A stretch of DNA of 13,918 nucleotides from positions 11,960-25,877 of the forward strand of contig CAJTPP010000032.1 of NCBI GenBank assembly GCA_910578235.1. The letters are read 5' to 3'. The notes beneath the pieces were generated by a model, which searched no databases, had not been told where the DNA came from, and worked only from the letters and a program-made list of their open reading frames with translations. Position 1 is the stretch's first letter. Every line of letters starts with the position of its first letter. This document shows positions 8,027 through 13,674 of the stretch, piece after piece. Position numbers and translations under genes: made by a program. Source of the stretch: an uncultured Clostridia bacterium. GTDB taxonomy: Bacteria; Bacillota; Clostridia; UBA1381.

Positions 8027-8066
8027 AAATGAGCGTATTATTCTGAGATAATACGCTCATTTTTAA
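8027..8066 (+). terminator. Intrinsic terminator of the reductase gene
   Basis: A perfect 14-bp stem (AAATGAGCGTATTA at 8027-8040 with its complement at 8049-8062) has an 8-base loop and is followed by T residues. It begins 5 bases after the stop codon. The next gene is convergent. Confidence 0.9.
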
Positions 8067-8131
8067 TTCTGCCGTTCATGTCCGTTTAAAAAACATTTAA
8101 CGCTTTATACTGATCATCATAAATATAGCTT

Positions 8132-8332
8132 TTATGATCCAATGAAATCAGTTACCACATCATATAAATGTATCGGGCTAAGCTGCTCCGCAATGCAAAG
8201 TTGAAGTAAATTTTCAACATATTCTCTGTTTACGGATATATCATTCACATGAAATTCATCATTATACCATATACCGTAAGTGGTATGCTCTTTGTTGTCT
8301 ATTGTCGTTTTTTCTTCTGTTACCTTATACAT
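8132..8332 (-). CDS. DUF6514 family small protein
   Basis: A 66-aa soluble protein. The pattern 'TYGIWYNDEFHVNDISVNREYVENLLQLC...LSPIHLYDVVTDF' is what I recognise as DUF6514, small clostridial proteins of unknown function whose hallmark is the C-terminal 'LSPIHLxDVVxDF'. It is acidic with no signal peptide or membrane segment. AAAGGA lies 8 bases before the ATG. It lies downstream of the small secreted-protein gene with a 100-base gap that has its own promoter-like sequence, so cotranscription is not certain. Confidence 0.78.
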   Translation of the reverse strand: MYKVTEEKTTIDNKEHTTYGIWYNDEFHVNDISVNREYVENLLQLCIAEQLSPIHLYDVVTDFIGS

Positions 8333-8355
8333 CGTTTATCCTTTCTTTCATTGCT

Positions 8356-8384
8356 ATTATGCAGTATTAAAAAGATCATACAAA
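8356..8384 (-). promoter_or_regulatory. Possible promoter of the DUF6514 gene
   Basis: On the minus strand TTTGTA (8384-8379), a 17-base spacer and CATAAT (8361-8356). The -35 match is weak. The same gap holds an inverted repeat GCAGTAT/ATACTGC about 40 bases apart that encloses ACAGA/TCTGT, of unknown meaning. Confidence 0.3.
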
Positions 8385-8432
8385 CATCACAGAATTTCAT
8401 CTGTCATACTGCGTTAAATTACATCCCCGCCA

Positions 8433-8867
8433 TCAGACTATATTACTATATTTTGTAACACTTTCAACAAGCGCCCAGCCGCTTGTATACGAACGGTGAG
8501 TTGCCTTTAAACGGTATGTGCCGCTTCCTGCATAATAGTTTACTTCAATTGCAGCAACACCATCTCCACTGTCTGACCATGTTTTAATTGTATTCCATGT
8601 ACCATTATTATTTTTTTGCAACTCCACAGTTACTCCAGCATTATATCCATTACGCACAACCGTAGAACCCTGACAATTCAGATTCCCCGAACCAAGATTT
8701 TTAAGATAAACCGAAGTAGATGTGATACCGGTATATCTCGGCTGAATATCCGTATCAACAACTGCTGCTGTCTCTGCTTCTTCCTGAGCATATATGCTCA
8801 TACTGCCCGCGCATGCGCTTAACGCCAATGTAAGCGCGAGTATTTTTGTAATTACTGGTTTTTTCAT
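8433..8867 (-). CDS. Small secreted hypothetical protein
   Basis: A 144-aa protein with a clear signal peptide (MKKPVITKILALTLALSA, cleavage probably after SIYA near residue 27). A short acidic stretch (EEAETAAVVDTD) follows, then a compact domain from about residue 43 that begins RYTGITSTSVYLKNLGSG and is rich in beta-forming, Asn, Gly, Ser, Thr and Trp residues. Its alternating pattern suggests a beta-sandwich. It resembles small secreted clostridial proteins of the DUF6147 type, from memory and not certain. C10-like cysteines are absent from a lipobox position, so it is likely released. AAGGAGGG lies 10 bases upstream of the ATG, but this site is predicted to be masked by a hairpin, and two Spo0A-box-like 7-mers lie just upstream. 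This points to growth-phase or sporulation-linked control. Confidence 0.8.
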   Translation of the reverse strand: MKKPVITKILALTLALSACAGSMSIYAQEEAETAAVVDTDIQPRYTGITSTSVYLKNLGSGNLNCQGSTVVRNGYNAGVTVELQKNNNGTWNTIKTWSDSGDGVAAIEVNYYAGSGTYRLKATHRSYTSGWALVESVTKYSNIV

Positions 8868-8876
8868 AGAAAAAAT

Positions 8877-8920
8877 CCCTCCTTAAAATAGTTTACACAT
8901 ATAAAACCCTTTCAAGGAGG
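8877..8920 (-). promoter_or_regulatory. Shine-Dalgarno-masking hairpin in the leader of the secreted-protein gene
   Basis: On the minus strand CCTCCTTGAAA (8920-8910) can pair with TTTTAAGGAGG (8888-8878) over 11 bp with one G-U pair and a 21-base loop. Three more outer pairs are possible. The right arm is the ribosome binding site of the gene at 8867. It is followed by ATTTTTTC, so it could also act as a terminator for transcripts arriving from the anti-sigma gene. Confidence 0.6.
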
Positions 8921-8923
8921 AAT

Positions 8924-8952
8924 ATTAGACATTATTCTACAATTTTCGACAA
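8924..8952 (-). promoter_or_regulatory. Promoter with tandem Spo0A-box-like sites
   Basis: TTGTCG (8952-8947), a 17-base spacer and TCTAAT (8929-8924) form a plausible promoter with its start near 8917-8912. Overlapping the -35 is TGTCGAA (8951-8945), a perfect match to the 0A-box consensus TGNCGAA. TGTAGAA (8941-8935, one mismatch) follows exactly 10 bases away, the helical-turn spacing of tandem Spo0A sites such as those at B. subtilis abrB. Confidence 0.5.
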
Positions 8953-8987
8953 AAAATACAAAAATATCCAGTCCAAAGATAAGATTT

Positions 8988-9665
8988 TTAGTTTATCTTG
9001 ATATCTTCAATAATCTGTATAAGAATTTCCTTTTCAATATTACCCATAACATTAACAGTACACTCATTAATATTATAGGTAAAAATATTATCCTTTGATT
9101 TTTTACTATAAAATACTTCAATCCCGTTTATGTTCATCCTCTCATCGATAGTATTTTCTGTATCAACGCTTATACCTCTGTCAATATTTCTTACGGTAAT
9201 AGTAAAATATTCTTTATCTCTTTTAAATCTCAATGAAGAAAAAGATTCTAATACTTTTTCAATATCCAATTCAAACCCATCCGGCACATATCCCACTGTA
9301 ATATATCCGTTTGAATAAGAAGTGCCGTCATTAAATGATATTTCTGTATTAGTCGGCTCGGTGCTCGTAAACATATTCATCAATCTGACACGCAGCGCAC
9401 CCGCGTCAAACCCTTTAATTCCGAATGATACTATAGTCACAGCAGCTAATACAGCAACTGTTCTTGAAGCGTATCTTACAAATTTATTCATACGTATTTT
9501 ACGTTTTTCCGAGTCAAACAGCTTTTTCATCTTTTTCTTATGTTCTTCTGATAATTCACATTCTTCGCCCTCCATTGCCTCCTCTCCAAGCTCTTTAGCA
9601 GCAAGCGCAGCGCTTTTTCTAAGTAGTTCTTCAAATAAGTCATCCATACCGTTTTTATTCATCAT
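8988..9665 (-). CDS. Membrane-anchored anti-sigma factor, DUF4367 type
   Basis: A 225-aa protein. The N-terminal 60 residues are charged and cytoplasmic in style (MDDLFEELLRKSAALAAKE...HKKKMKKLF). One transmembrane segment lies at about 66-83 (YASRTVAVLAAVTIVSFGI). The outer C-terminal domain contains YITVGYVPDGFELD, FTITVRNIDRG, INGIEVFYSK and a final VMGNIEKEILIQIIEDIKI. This is the layout of DUF4367 proteins encoded beside sigma factors. It probably binds the neighbouring sigma factor at the membrane. The start at 9665 is chosen because its A is shared with the TGA of the sigma gene (TGATG overlap), implying translational coupling, with AAAGGAG 5 bases upstream. Because the sigma partner is interrupted by a stop, this gene may now act without its target. 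Confidence 0.78.
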   Translation of the reverse strand: MMNKNGMDDLFEELLRKSAALAAKELGEEAMEGEECELSEEHKKKMKKLFDSEKRKIRMNKFVRYASRTVAVLAAVTIVSFGIKGFDAGALRVRLMNMFTSTEPTNTEISFNDGTSYSNGYITVGYVPDGFELDIEKVLESFSSLRFKRDKEYFTITVRNIDRGISVDTENTIDERMNINGIEVFYSKKSKDNIFTYNINECTVNVMGNIEKEILIQIIEDIKIN

Positions 9666-10207
9666 CACTGCTCCTTTCTCAAAAATTCCGCCGCCTTCTT
9701 TTTCAGACGATAAATCCCTTTTCTGACCGTGCTCTCCTTCATTAACGAGTTTTCCGCAAGCTCGGATATAGTATTCTTTTCAGTATAATACAATATGAAC
9801 ATTTCCGCATATACAGGACTTTCCTTTTTGACAAAATCTGTCACTATTCTGATAGCTTCATTCCTAAAAACTATATCCTCCGTCCCCAATTCCGCAGACA
9901 GTGACTGATTGTCATCTATATTTTCAGGATACCCGTGCTTATATATTTTCTTATATATTTTCCGAGCCTCATTTCTAACCTAGGTGGTAAGATAAAATGC
10001 CGCCTCGGGCCCTTCAAGATCAAAATTGCATTTCCCTCTCCTGATCAGCTTTTCAAAAACATTATGCACTGCGTCCTCCGCATGATGCTCATCCTTCAGC
10101 ATGTACAATGCTGTGGCTTTCATATGCTTTGCATGTTTCATATATGCGTTTTCAACTTTTAATACGTATCTCATTCTATCTTCCGAAGAAGATGCTTTAT
10201 CTTTCAA
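9665..10207 (-). pseudogene. Sigma-70 family (ECF-like) sigma factor interrupted by one in-frame TAG
   Basis: Read through one TAG (9980-9982, codon 76), the frame is open for 180 residues, the usual length for this family. Region 2 lies before the TAG: MRYVLKVENAYMKHAKHM...HHAEDAVHNVFEKLI, then FYLTT. The frame resumes as VRNEARKIYKKIY, matching the 'TxVRN' segment that normally continues region 2. Region 4 follows at about 108-180 with an HTH-like ISELAENSLMKESTVRKGIYRLKKKA. The start is TTG at 10207 with GGGAGG 5-6 bases upstream. The XRE gene ends 47 bases upstream and the anti-sigma gene overlaps by 1 base, so the operon order is XRE, sigma, anti-sigma. A single nonsense change (for example from TTG, CAG, AAG or TGG) explains the break. 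Suppression, recoding or a sequencing error are alternatives. Confidence 0.85.
9939..9962. repeat. 12-bp tandem duplication in the sigma gene
   Basis: TTATATATTTTC occurs twice in immediate tandem (9939-9950 and 9951-9962). It keeps the reading frame and encodes KIYK twice. It lies 17 bases from the amber codon. Confidence 0.85.
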
Positions 10208-10254
10208 AATTTCCTCCCGCCTTCCACTGTTTTAACCATCTCATATTTTTTCTC

Positions 10255-10518
10255 TTAAACCGCGCTGCGAAACAAAACCTTTGTATTTATCAAATCTCCC
10301 GGGTTGACATTCAAAGCGTCCGCAATATTATACAAAACTTCAAGCGAAAATGATCGTACAATATTCGGCGCTTCAATCGCGCTTAAATGCGATCTGCTTA
10401 TACCCGCTCTGGCTGCCAGCTGTTCCTGTGACAAGCCTTTCATTTTTCTTATTGAGGCTATAACCAGTCCGATCTCAATAAATCTGTCTCTGTTTTTAAA
10501 CTCTACTTCTTTACTCAT
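10255..10518 (-). CDS. XRE-family helix-turn-helix regulator
   Basis: An 87-aa DNA-binding protein of the Cro/C1 type. The HTH spans about residues 15-72 (IGLVIASIRKMKGLSQEQ, then LAARAGISRSHLSAIEAPN, then SLEVLYNIADALNVNPGDLI), with the recognition helix around GISRSHLSAIE. There is no partner domain. The ATG at 10518 follows AAGGAGGTAAAAAAT, an excellent ribosome binding site. It is the first gene of the XRE-sigma-anti-sigma operon and has a leader of about 180 bases after the predicted promoter, so autoregulation is likely but not shown. Confidence 0.9.
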   Translation of the reverse strand: MSKEVEFKNRDRFIEIGLVIASIRKMKGLSQEQLAARAGISRSHLSAIEAPNIVRSFSLEVLYNIADALNVNPGDLINTKVLFRSAV

Positions 10519-10604
10519 ATTTTTTACCTCCTTTATTATAATTATATAATATCATGGTAAAAAATTCTGTCGTTTCTGTAGTGCTTTTGTCTCATATTTT
10601 AAGC

Positions 10605-10619
10605 ATAATACGATATTAT
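10605..10619. repeat. Short inverted repeat in the XRE operon leader
   Basis: ATAATA-CGA-TATTAT, two 6-base arms around 3 bases, downstream of the predicted promoter and about 90 bases before the XRE start. It is the right size for an XRE operator, but AT-rich inverted repeats of this length are common by chance. Confidence 0.25.
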
Positions 10620-10709
10620 TGAGTATTTGTCTTTTGTATGAAGCACCTCCTGTCAGTATCCTTTAATAAATAACATTAGCCGCCAGTAAATAGGATTTTA
10701 TCTAAAACT

Positions 10710-10739
10710 AAGATAACATATTTTTACTATATATGTCAA
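10710..10739 (-). promoter_or_regulatory. Predicted promoter of the XRE-sigma-anti-sigma operon
   Basis: On the minus strand a perfect TTGACA (10739-10734), an 18-base spacer and TATCTT (10715-10710) with TGT before it (extended -10). The predicted start is near 10703. The leader to 10518 contains an AGGAGGTG (10651-10644) with no convincing start codon after it. Confidence 0.6.
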
Positions 10740-10742
10740 ACA

Positions 10743-10776
10743 AAAAAGGCATCATTTATAAAAATGATGCCTTTTT
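10743..10776 (-). terminator. Strong intrinsic terminator after the Cys/Asp peptide gene
   Basis: GGCATCATTT (10748-10757) pairs perfectly with 10762-10771 around a 4-base loop, flanked by A-runs and T-runs on both sides. It can therefore act in both directions. On the minus strand it starts 10 bases after the peptide stop, and it separates the recombinase transcript from the XRE promoter. Confidence 0.92.
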
Positions 10777-10785
10777 ATTAATTAT

Positions 10786-10920
10786 TTATCTACAACCGCA
10801 GTTACAATCGCAATCACAGTCGCAATCATCATCTTTCGGAACTGACGGATCATCCTGACCGCAGTCTAAAAACTCGCATCTCTCCGGCGGGAAAAATTCA
10901 TCAACTGCTAAGTTATTCAT
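10786..10920 (-). CDS. 44-aa Cys/Asp-rich peptide with alternating tail
   Basis: A small ORF from ATG 10920 to TAA 10786. It starts MNNLAVDEFFPPERCEFLDC, has a short acidic middle and ends DDDCDCDCDCNCGCR, with 8 cysteines in 44 residues. I do not recognise the family. The tail uses TGC/TGT and GAC/GAT interchangeably, so the peptide pattern is kept while the DNA varies, which argues for real coding. It begins 11 bases after the recombinase stop and ends just before a strong terminator, so it is the last gene of that transcript. There is no good Shine-Dalgarno sequence directly before the ATG, so translation may depend on coupling to the recombinase. Possible roles are metal binding, a disulfide-rich or modified (RiPP-like) peptide, or chance. 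No modification enzyme is nearby. Confidence 0.55.
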   Translation of the reverse strand: MNNLAVDEFFPPERCEFLDCGQDDPSVPKDDDCDCDCDCNCGCR

Positions 10921-10931
10921 AAGGAACCGTT

Positions 10932-12524
10932 TTAACCAATATTTCCTACAAATTTATAATGTATTTCAATACTCTGTAAGCGTTTTCCATCCACGATTTC
11001 ACGCTCGCTTACAATTATTTTGTCTATCAGCTTATTTAAAAGTACCTTGTCAAGCGACTGCAAATCCTCTATTTCACGAAGTATATCCAGAAATCGCTGT
11101 ATTCTGTTTTCTTCTTTTCTGCAATCCTCTAATTGTGAATTTAAAGCGTCAATATGCGTTTTGATTTCCTGCTGTTCGCTTTCTATCCGCTTGGACAATA
11201 TTGTGAATTTATCCTCAGGCAGTATACCGCTCAGACGGTCATTGTAGAGCGTGTAAAAGCGTTTATCGTATTCCTCCTGTTGTTTTTGGTATTCATGTAT
11301 GCGTTTCTTTATTTTGTCCGTATCCGTGCCATTCTGCGTATCATACCGTTTTTTCACCTTTGCTGTAAATGTCTTTTCATCAATGTTAAGCTGTGCAATA
11401 TGTGCTTTTATGTCATTTAAAACAACATTGTATAAATCGTCATACCGTATGTAATGGCAGGTACACATATCCTTGCCCTTCTGTTTATAGCGCGTACAGC
11501 TTAAAACCTTGTGACCACTTCCGTTATGCGCCATTGACAGCGTGCTTCCGCAAGTATCGCAGTACACAAGCCCCGCAAATATATGCGTTTCGCCTGTATT
11601 GCATACGCGCTTTCGCTCATTTAGCTTTTTGTGCGCGTCATTCCACAACTGCATAGATATAATCGGAGGGTGTGTGTGTTCAACTACAATCCAATCCTCC
11701 TGAGGTACCTTTACAATCTTTTTATTCTTAAAGGATATTTTTCTCGTTTTCGCGTTCACCATTCGCCCAAGATACACTTGATTATTAAGTATCAGCTTAA
11801 GCGATATCGCATTCCAATTATACGGATTATCGCCAAGCGGTTTGTTTGCGCATTTTGCGCGGTATGCGCTCGGCATAAGTATTTTATCCTGACGCAGTTT
11901 TTTGGAAAGCCGTTTGTAGCCGTAGCCCTCATATGCGACAAGCTTAAATATATGTACAACTGTTTCTGCCGCTTCATCGTCAATCTCTAATATGTTTTTG
12001 TTTGTTTCTGACTTTTTGTAGCCATAAGGCGCATACGCGCCGAAAAACTCACCGTTATTCGCCTTTGTCTTAAACGCCTGACGTATCTTTTTGGAAATAT
12101 CCGCAGGGTATGCCTGATTAAATAAATTCCGTATAGGAATTATTAAATCGTCATAATCATATTCGTTACAAGTGTCAACATTATCACCGACAGCGACAAA
12201 TCTCACATTCTTTTCGGGAAAATAATTTTCGAGAAAGTGACCTGTTTCAATGTAGTTTCTGCCGAAACGCGATAAATCCTTTACCACCACCATATTGATT
12301 TTGCCAATCTCAATATCATTAAGCATTCGGTTAAACGACGGTCTTTGAAAGTTCGTACCGCTCCAGCCATCGTCGATATAGTAGTCATATATTAGAAAAT
12401 GATTACGCTTGCAGTAGTCGCCTAAAATTTTCTGCTGTGTTTCTATGCTGATACTGCTTCCGTCTATTTCATCTTCCTTTGACAGCCTGCAATAGCAAGC
12501 CGCAATATAATTTTGCTCTGTCAT
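10932..12524 (-). CDS. Large serine recombinase with DUF4368 C-terminus
   Basis: A 530-aa site-specific recombinase of the TnpX/large serine integrase group. The catalytic resolvase domain (about 5-150) has the nucleophile S15 in YCRLSKEDE and the arginine motif DLSRFGRNYIE (83-93). The recombinase domain (about 165-300) includes GYKRLSKKL and WNAISLKLILNNQVYLG. A zinc ribbon uses C322, C325, C343 and C354 or C356. A long coiled coil (about 390-475) precedes the DUF4368-type tail ending IEIHYKFVG. The protein would cut and exchange DNA at two att sites through a phosphoserine link, integrating or excising an element. The best SD (AAAGGAG) is 15 bases from the ATG, unusually far, which predicts weak expression. 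It lies downstream of the integrase and the small ORF on the same strand. Confidence 0.93.
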   Translation of the reverse strand: MTEQNYIAACYCRLSKEDEIDGSSISIETQQKILGDYCKRNHFLIYDYYIDDGWSGTNFQRPSFNRMLNDIEIGKINMVVVKDLSRFGRNYIETGHFLENYFPEKNVRFVAVGDNVDTCNEYDYDDLIIPIRNLFNQAYPADISKKIRQAFKTKANNGEFFGAYAPYGYKKSETNKNILEIDDEAAETVVHIFKLVAYEGYGYKRLSKKLRQDKILMPSAYRAKCANKPLGDNPYNWNAISLKLILNNQVYLGRMVNAKTRKISFKNKKIVKVPQEDWIVVEHTHPPIISMQLWNDAHKKLNERKRVCNTGETHIFAGLVYCDTCGSTLSMAHNGSGHKVLSCTRYKQKGKDMCTCHYIRYDDLYNVVLNDIKAHIAQLNIDEKTFTAKVKKRYDTQNGTDTDKIKKRIHEYQKQQEEYDKRFYTLYNDRLSGILPEDKFTILSKRIESEQQEIKTHIDALNSQLEDCRKEENRIQRFLDILREIEDLQSLDKVLLNKLIDKIIVSEREIVDGKRLQSIEIHYKFVGNIG

Positions 12525-12590
12525 TATCTATAATCATATCTCCTTTCCGAGCAAAACGAGATTATTACAATTGTATGGTAGCATAAATCG

Positions 12591-12809
12591 TCATAAACTG
12601 CAAGTTTTGCTGTGATTTTTTTTGTATCTGTCTAATATAATTTCCTCCAAAAGCTTGTTAAGCGTGTGTTCTTTGGTGTATTTAGAATTTACAATATATT
12701 CCGTTCCGCTGTACTCGTATTTTCTCATATATCCACCTCCGCTTTTATCCTTATGCGGATTGAAGATGAACAATGAATTGTTTAATATAATATCAGTAGC
12801 TTCGGGCAT
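12591..12809 (-). CDS. Small TnpW-like protein of the mobile module
   Basis: A 72-aa ORF between the two recombinase genes. Its C-terminal part (from MRKYEYSGTEYIVNSKY, then EHTLNKLLEEIILD) resembles short transposon-encoded TnpW proteins, by memory and not certain. Their role is unknown and may be accessory. Two starts are supported. ATG 12809 follows GGAGGGTGA by 6-9 bases and begins just after the integrase stop. An internal ATG (codon 28) follows GGAGGTGGATAT and would give 45 aa matching only the TnpW-like part. A further GTG at 12818 overlaps the integrase end and is less likely. It probably forms an operon with both neighbours. Confidence 0.5.
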   Translation of the reverse strand: MPEATDIILNNSLFIFNPHKDKSGGGYMRKYEYSGTEYIVNSKYTKEHTLNKLLEEIILDRYKKNHSKTCSL

Positions 12810-12810
12810 A

Positions 12811-13674
12811 TTATTCACCCTCCGACAAATATATCCGCGTTACATCATCACGGTGATGTCCGAGAAGCTCAGATACTTTTTTACGCGCGGCAAAATCAGA
12901 GAAGCCTGTTTGTATAAGCTTCTCATACTGTTCGTGTGCGAATTTGTGTCTTAACCCGTGAAAAGTAATACGGTTATCCGTAAATTCTTTTCTATGGTAG
13001 GCAATAAAGCATTGCAGGCGTTTCATTGCAAGATGTGTTTTATCCTCCGGTTTGACAAATAGCTTTTGTCCGACATGGGTTTCTTTTAGAATATCGGTTA
13101 AGGAAATACGAATTGATTCGTTAATCGGAACATATCTCGTAAGACCTCCCTTTCCCTTCACAAATAGCTTTCCGCTGTCAAGAGCGTTGTTCGCATCGTT
13201 GGTATCAATGCGAAAACATTCCTCCAGACGAAGTCCGGCATAACGCGCAAGCGCTAATATCGCTGTGTAGTCTTTGTGTCCGCACTCCATAGAACATGCA
13301 AGCATTAAATTATACTCTCGGTCTGTCCATGTTCTGTCAACACCACCGAATGTGCGACGTTTTAAGTCTAATTCATCATTAGTAGGTAATTCCGACCGAA
13401 TGTACTGCATATTATCGTGGAAAAATCGTATTGCCGCAAGCTCGGTCTTGATAGTTGACGCTGACAATCCATTATTTTGCATATACTCCACATATGCAAA
13501 AATATGCTTCTTTGAGATATTGGATAGCTTCTGCAAATTATATCTGTTTGCAAGAAACACCATAAATCTCTTGAACGCTTTGGCGTACCGTTCACGCGTT
13601 TTGAAGCTGCCTAACTTTAAATGGTGGAACAGCTTATTGAATTGTACCTCTAAATTTTTGTATGTATTTTTCAT
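12811..13674 (-). CDS. Tyrosine-type site-specific integrase
   Basis: A 287-aa phage-integrase-family recombinase. The N-terminal SAM-like arm/core-binding domain is at about 1-100 (SFKTRERYAKAFKRFMVFL...LSASTIKTELAAIRFF). The catalytic domain has R149 (ARYAGLRLEE), K175 or K173 (VKGKGGLTR), H239 and R242 (HGLRH), H273/H274 (LLGHHRDDVTRIYL) and the nucleophile Y282. All expected active-site residues are present, so it is probably functional. Start M13 of the longest frame (ATG 13674) is chosen because AGGAAAGG lies 6 bases upstream. The last codons lie against the small ORF, whose SD is inside the integrase end. It probably integrates or excises the element whose other part lies right of the window. 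Confidence 0.92.
   Translation of the reverse strand: MKNTYKNLEVQFNKLFHHLKLGSFKTRERYAKAFKRFMVFLANRYNLQKLSNISKKHIFAYVEYMQNNGLSASTIKTELAAIRFFHDNMQYIRSELPTNDELDLKRRTFGGVDRTWTDREYNLMLACSMECGHKDYTAILALARYAGLRLEECFRIDTNDANNALDSGKLFVKGKGGLTRYVPINESIRISLTDILKETHVGQKLFVKPEDKTHLAMKRLQCFIAYHRKEFTDNRITFHGLRHKFAHEQYEKLIQTGFSDFAARKKVSELLGHHRDDVTRIYLSEGE

Larger units (their letters stand above)
10786..13674 (-). mobile_element. Recombination module of an integrated element (boundaries not resolved)
   Basis: The tyrosine integrase, TnpW-like ORF, large serine recombinase and Cys/Asp peptide are co-oriented with gaps of 81 bases or less and end at a strong terminator. The XRE operon on the left is host-like. 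I see no direct or inverted repeat that would mark an att site, and the right end lies outside the window. Whether the peptide belongs to the element or to the host flank is unknown. Confidence 0.6.

Noticed and set aside
8116..8138. ATCATAAA/TTTATGAT hairpin at the end of the DUF6514 gene
   Set aside because: An 8-bp AT-only-type stem with no T-run after it on the minus strand. It is too weak to call a terminator.
9322..9726. 134-codon plus-strand ORF, Ser/Pro rich
   Set aside because: It lies opposite the anti-sigma and sigma genes, has no SD, and its composition reflects the antisense of Lys/Glu-rich coding sequence.
10786..10830. Hexanucleotide-like repeat as a CRISPR or microsatellite signal
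   Set aside because: The units are degenerate at DNA level and conserved only as Cys-Asp codons, so coding explains it better.
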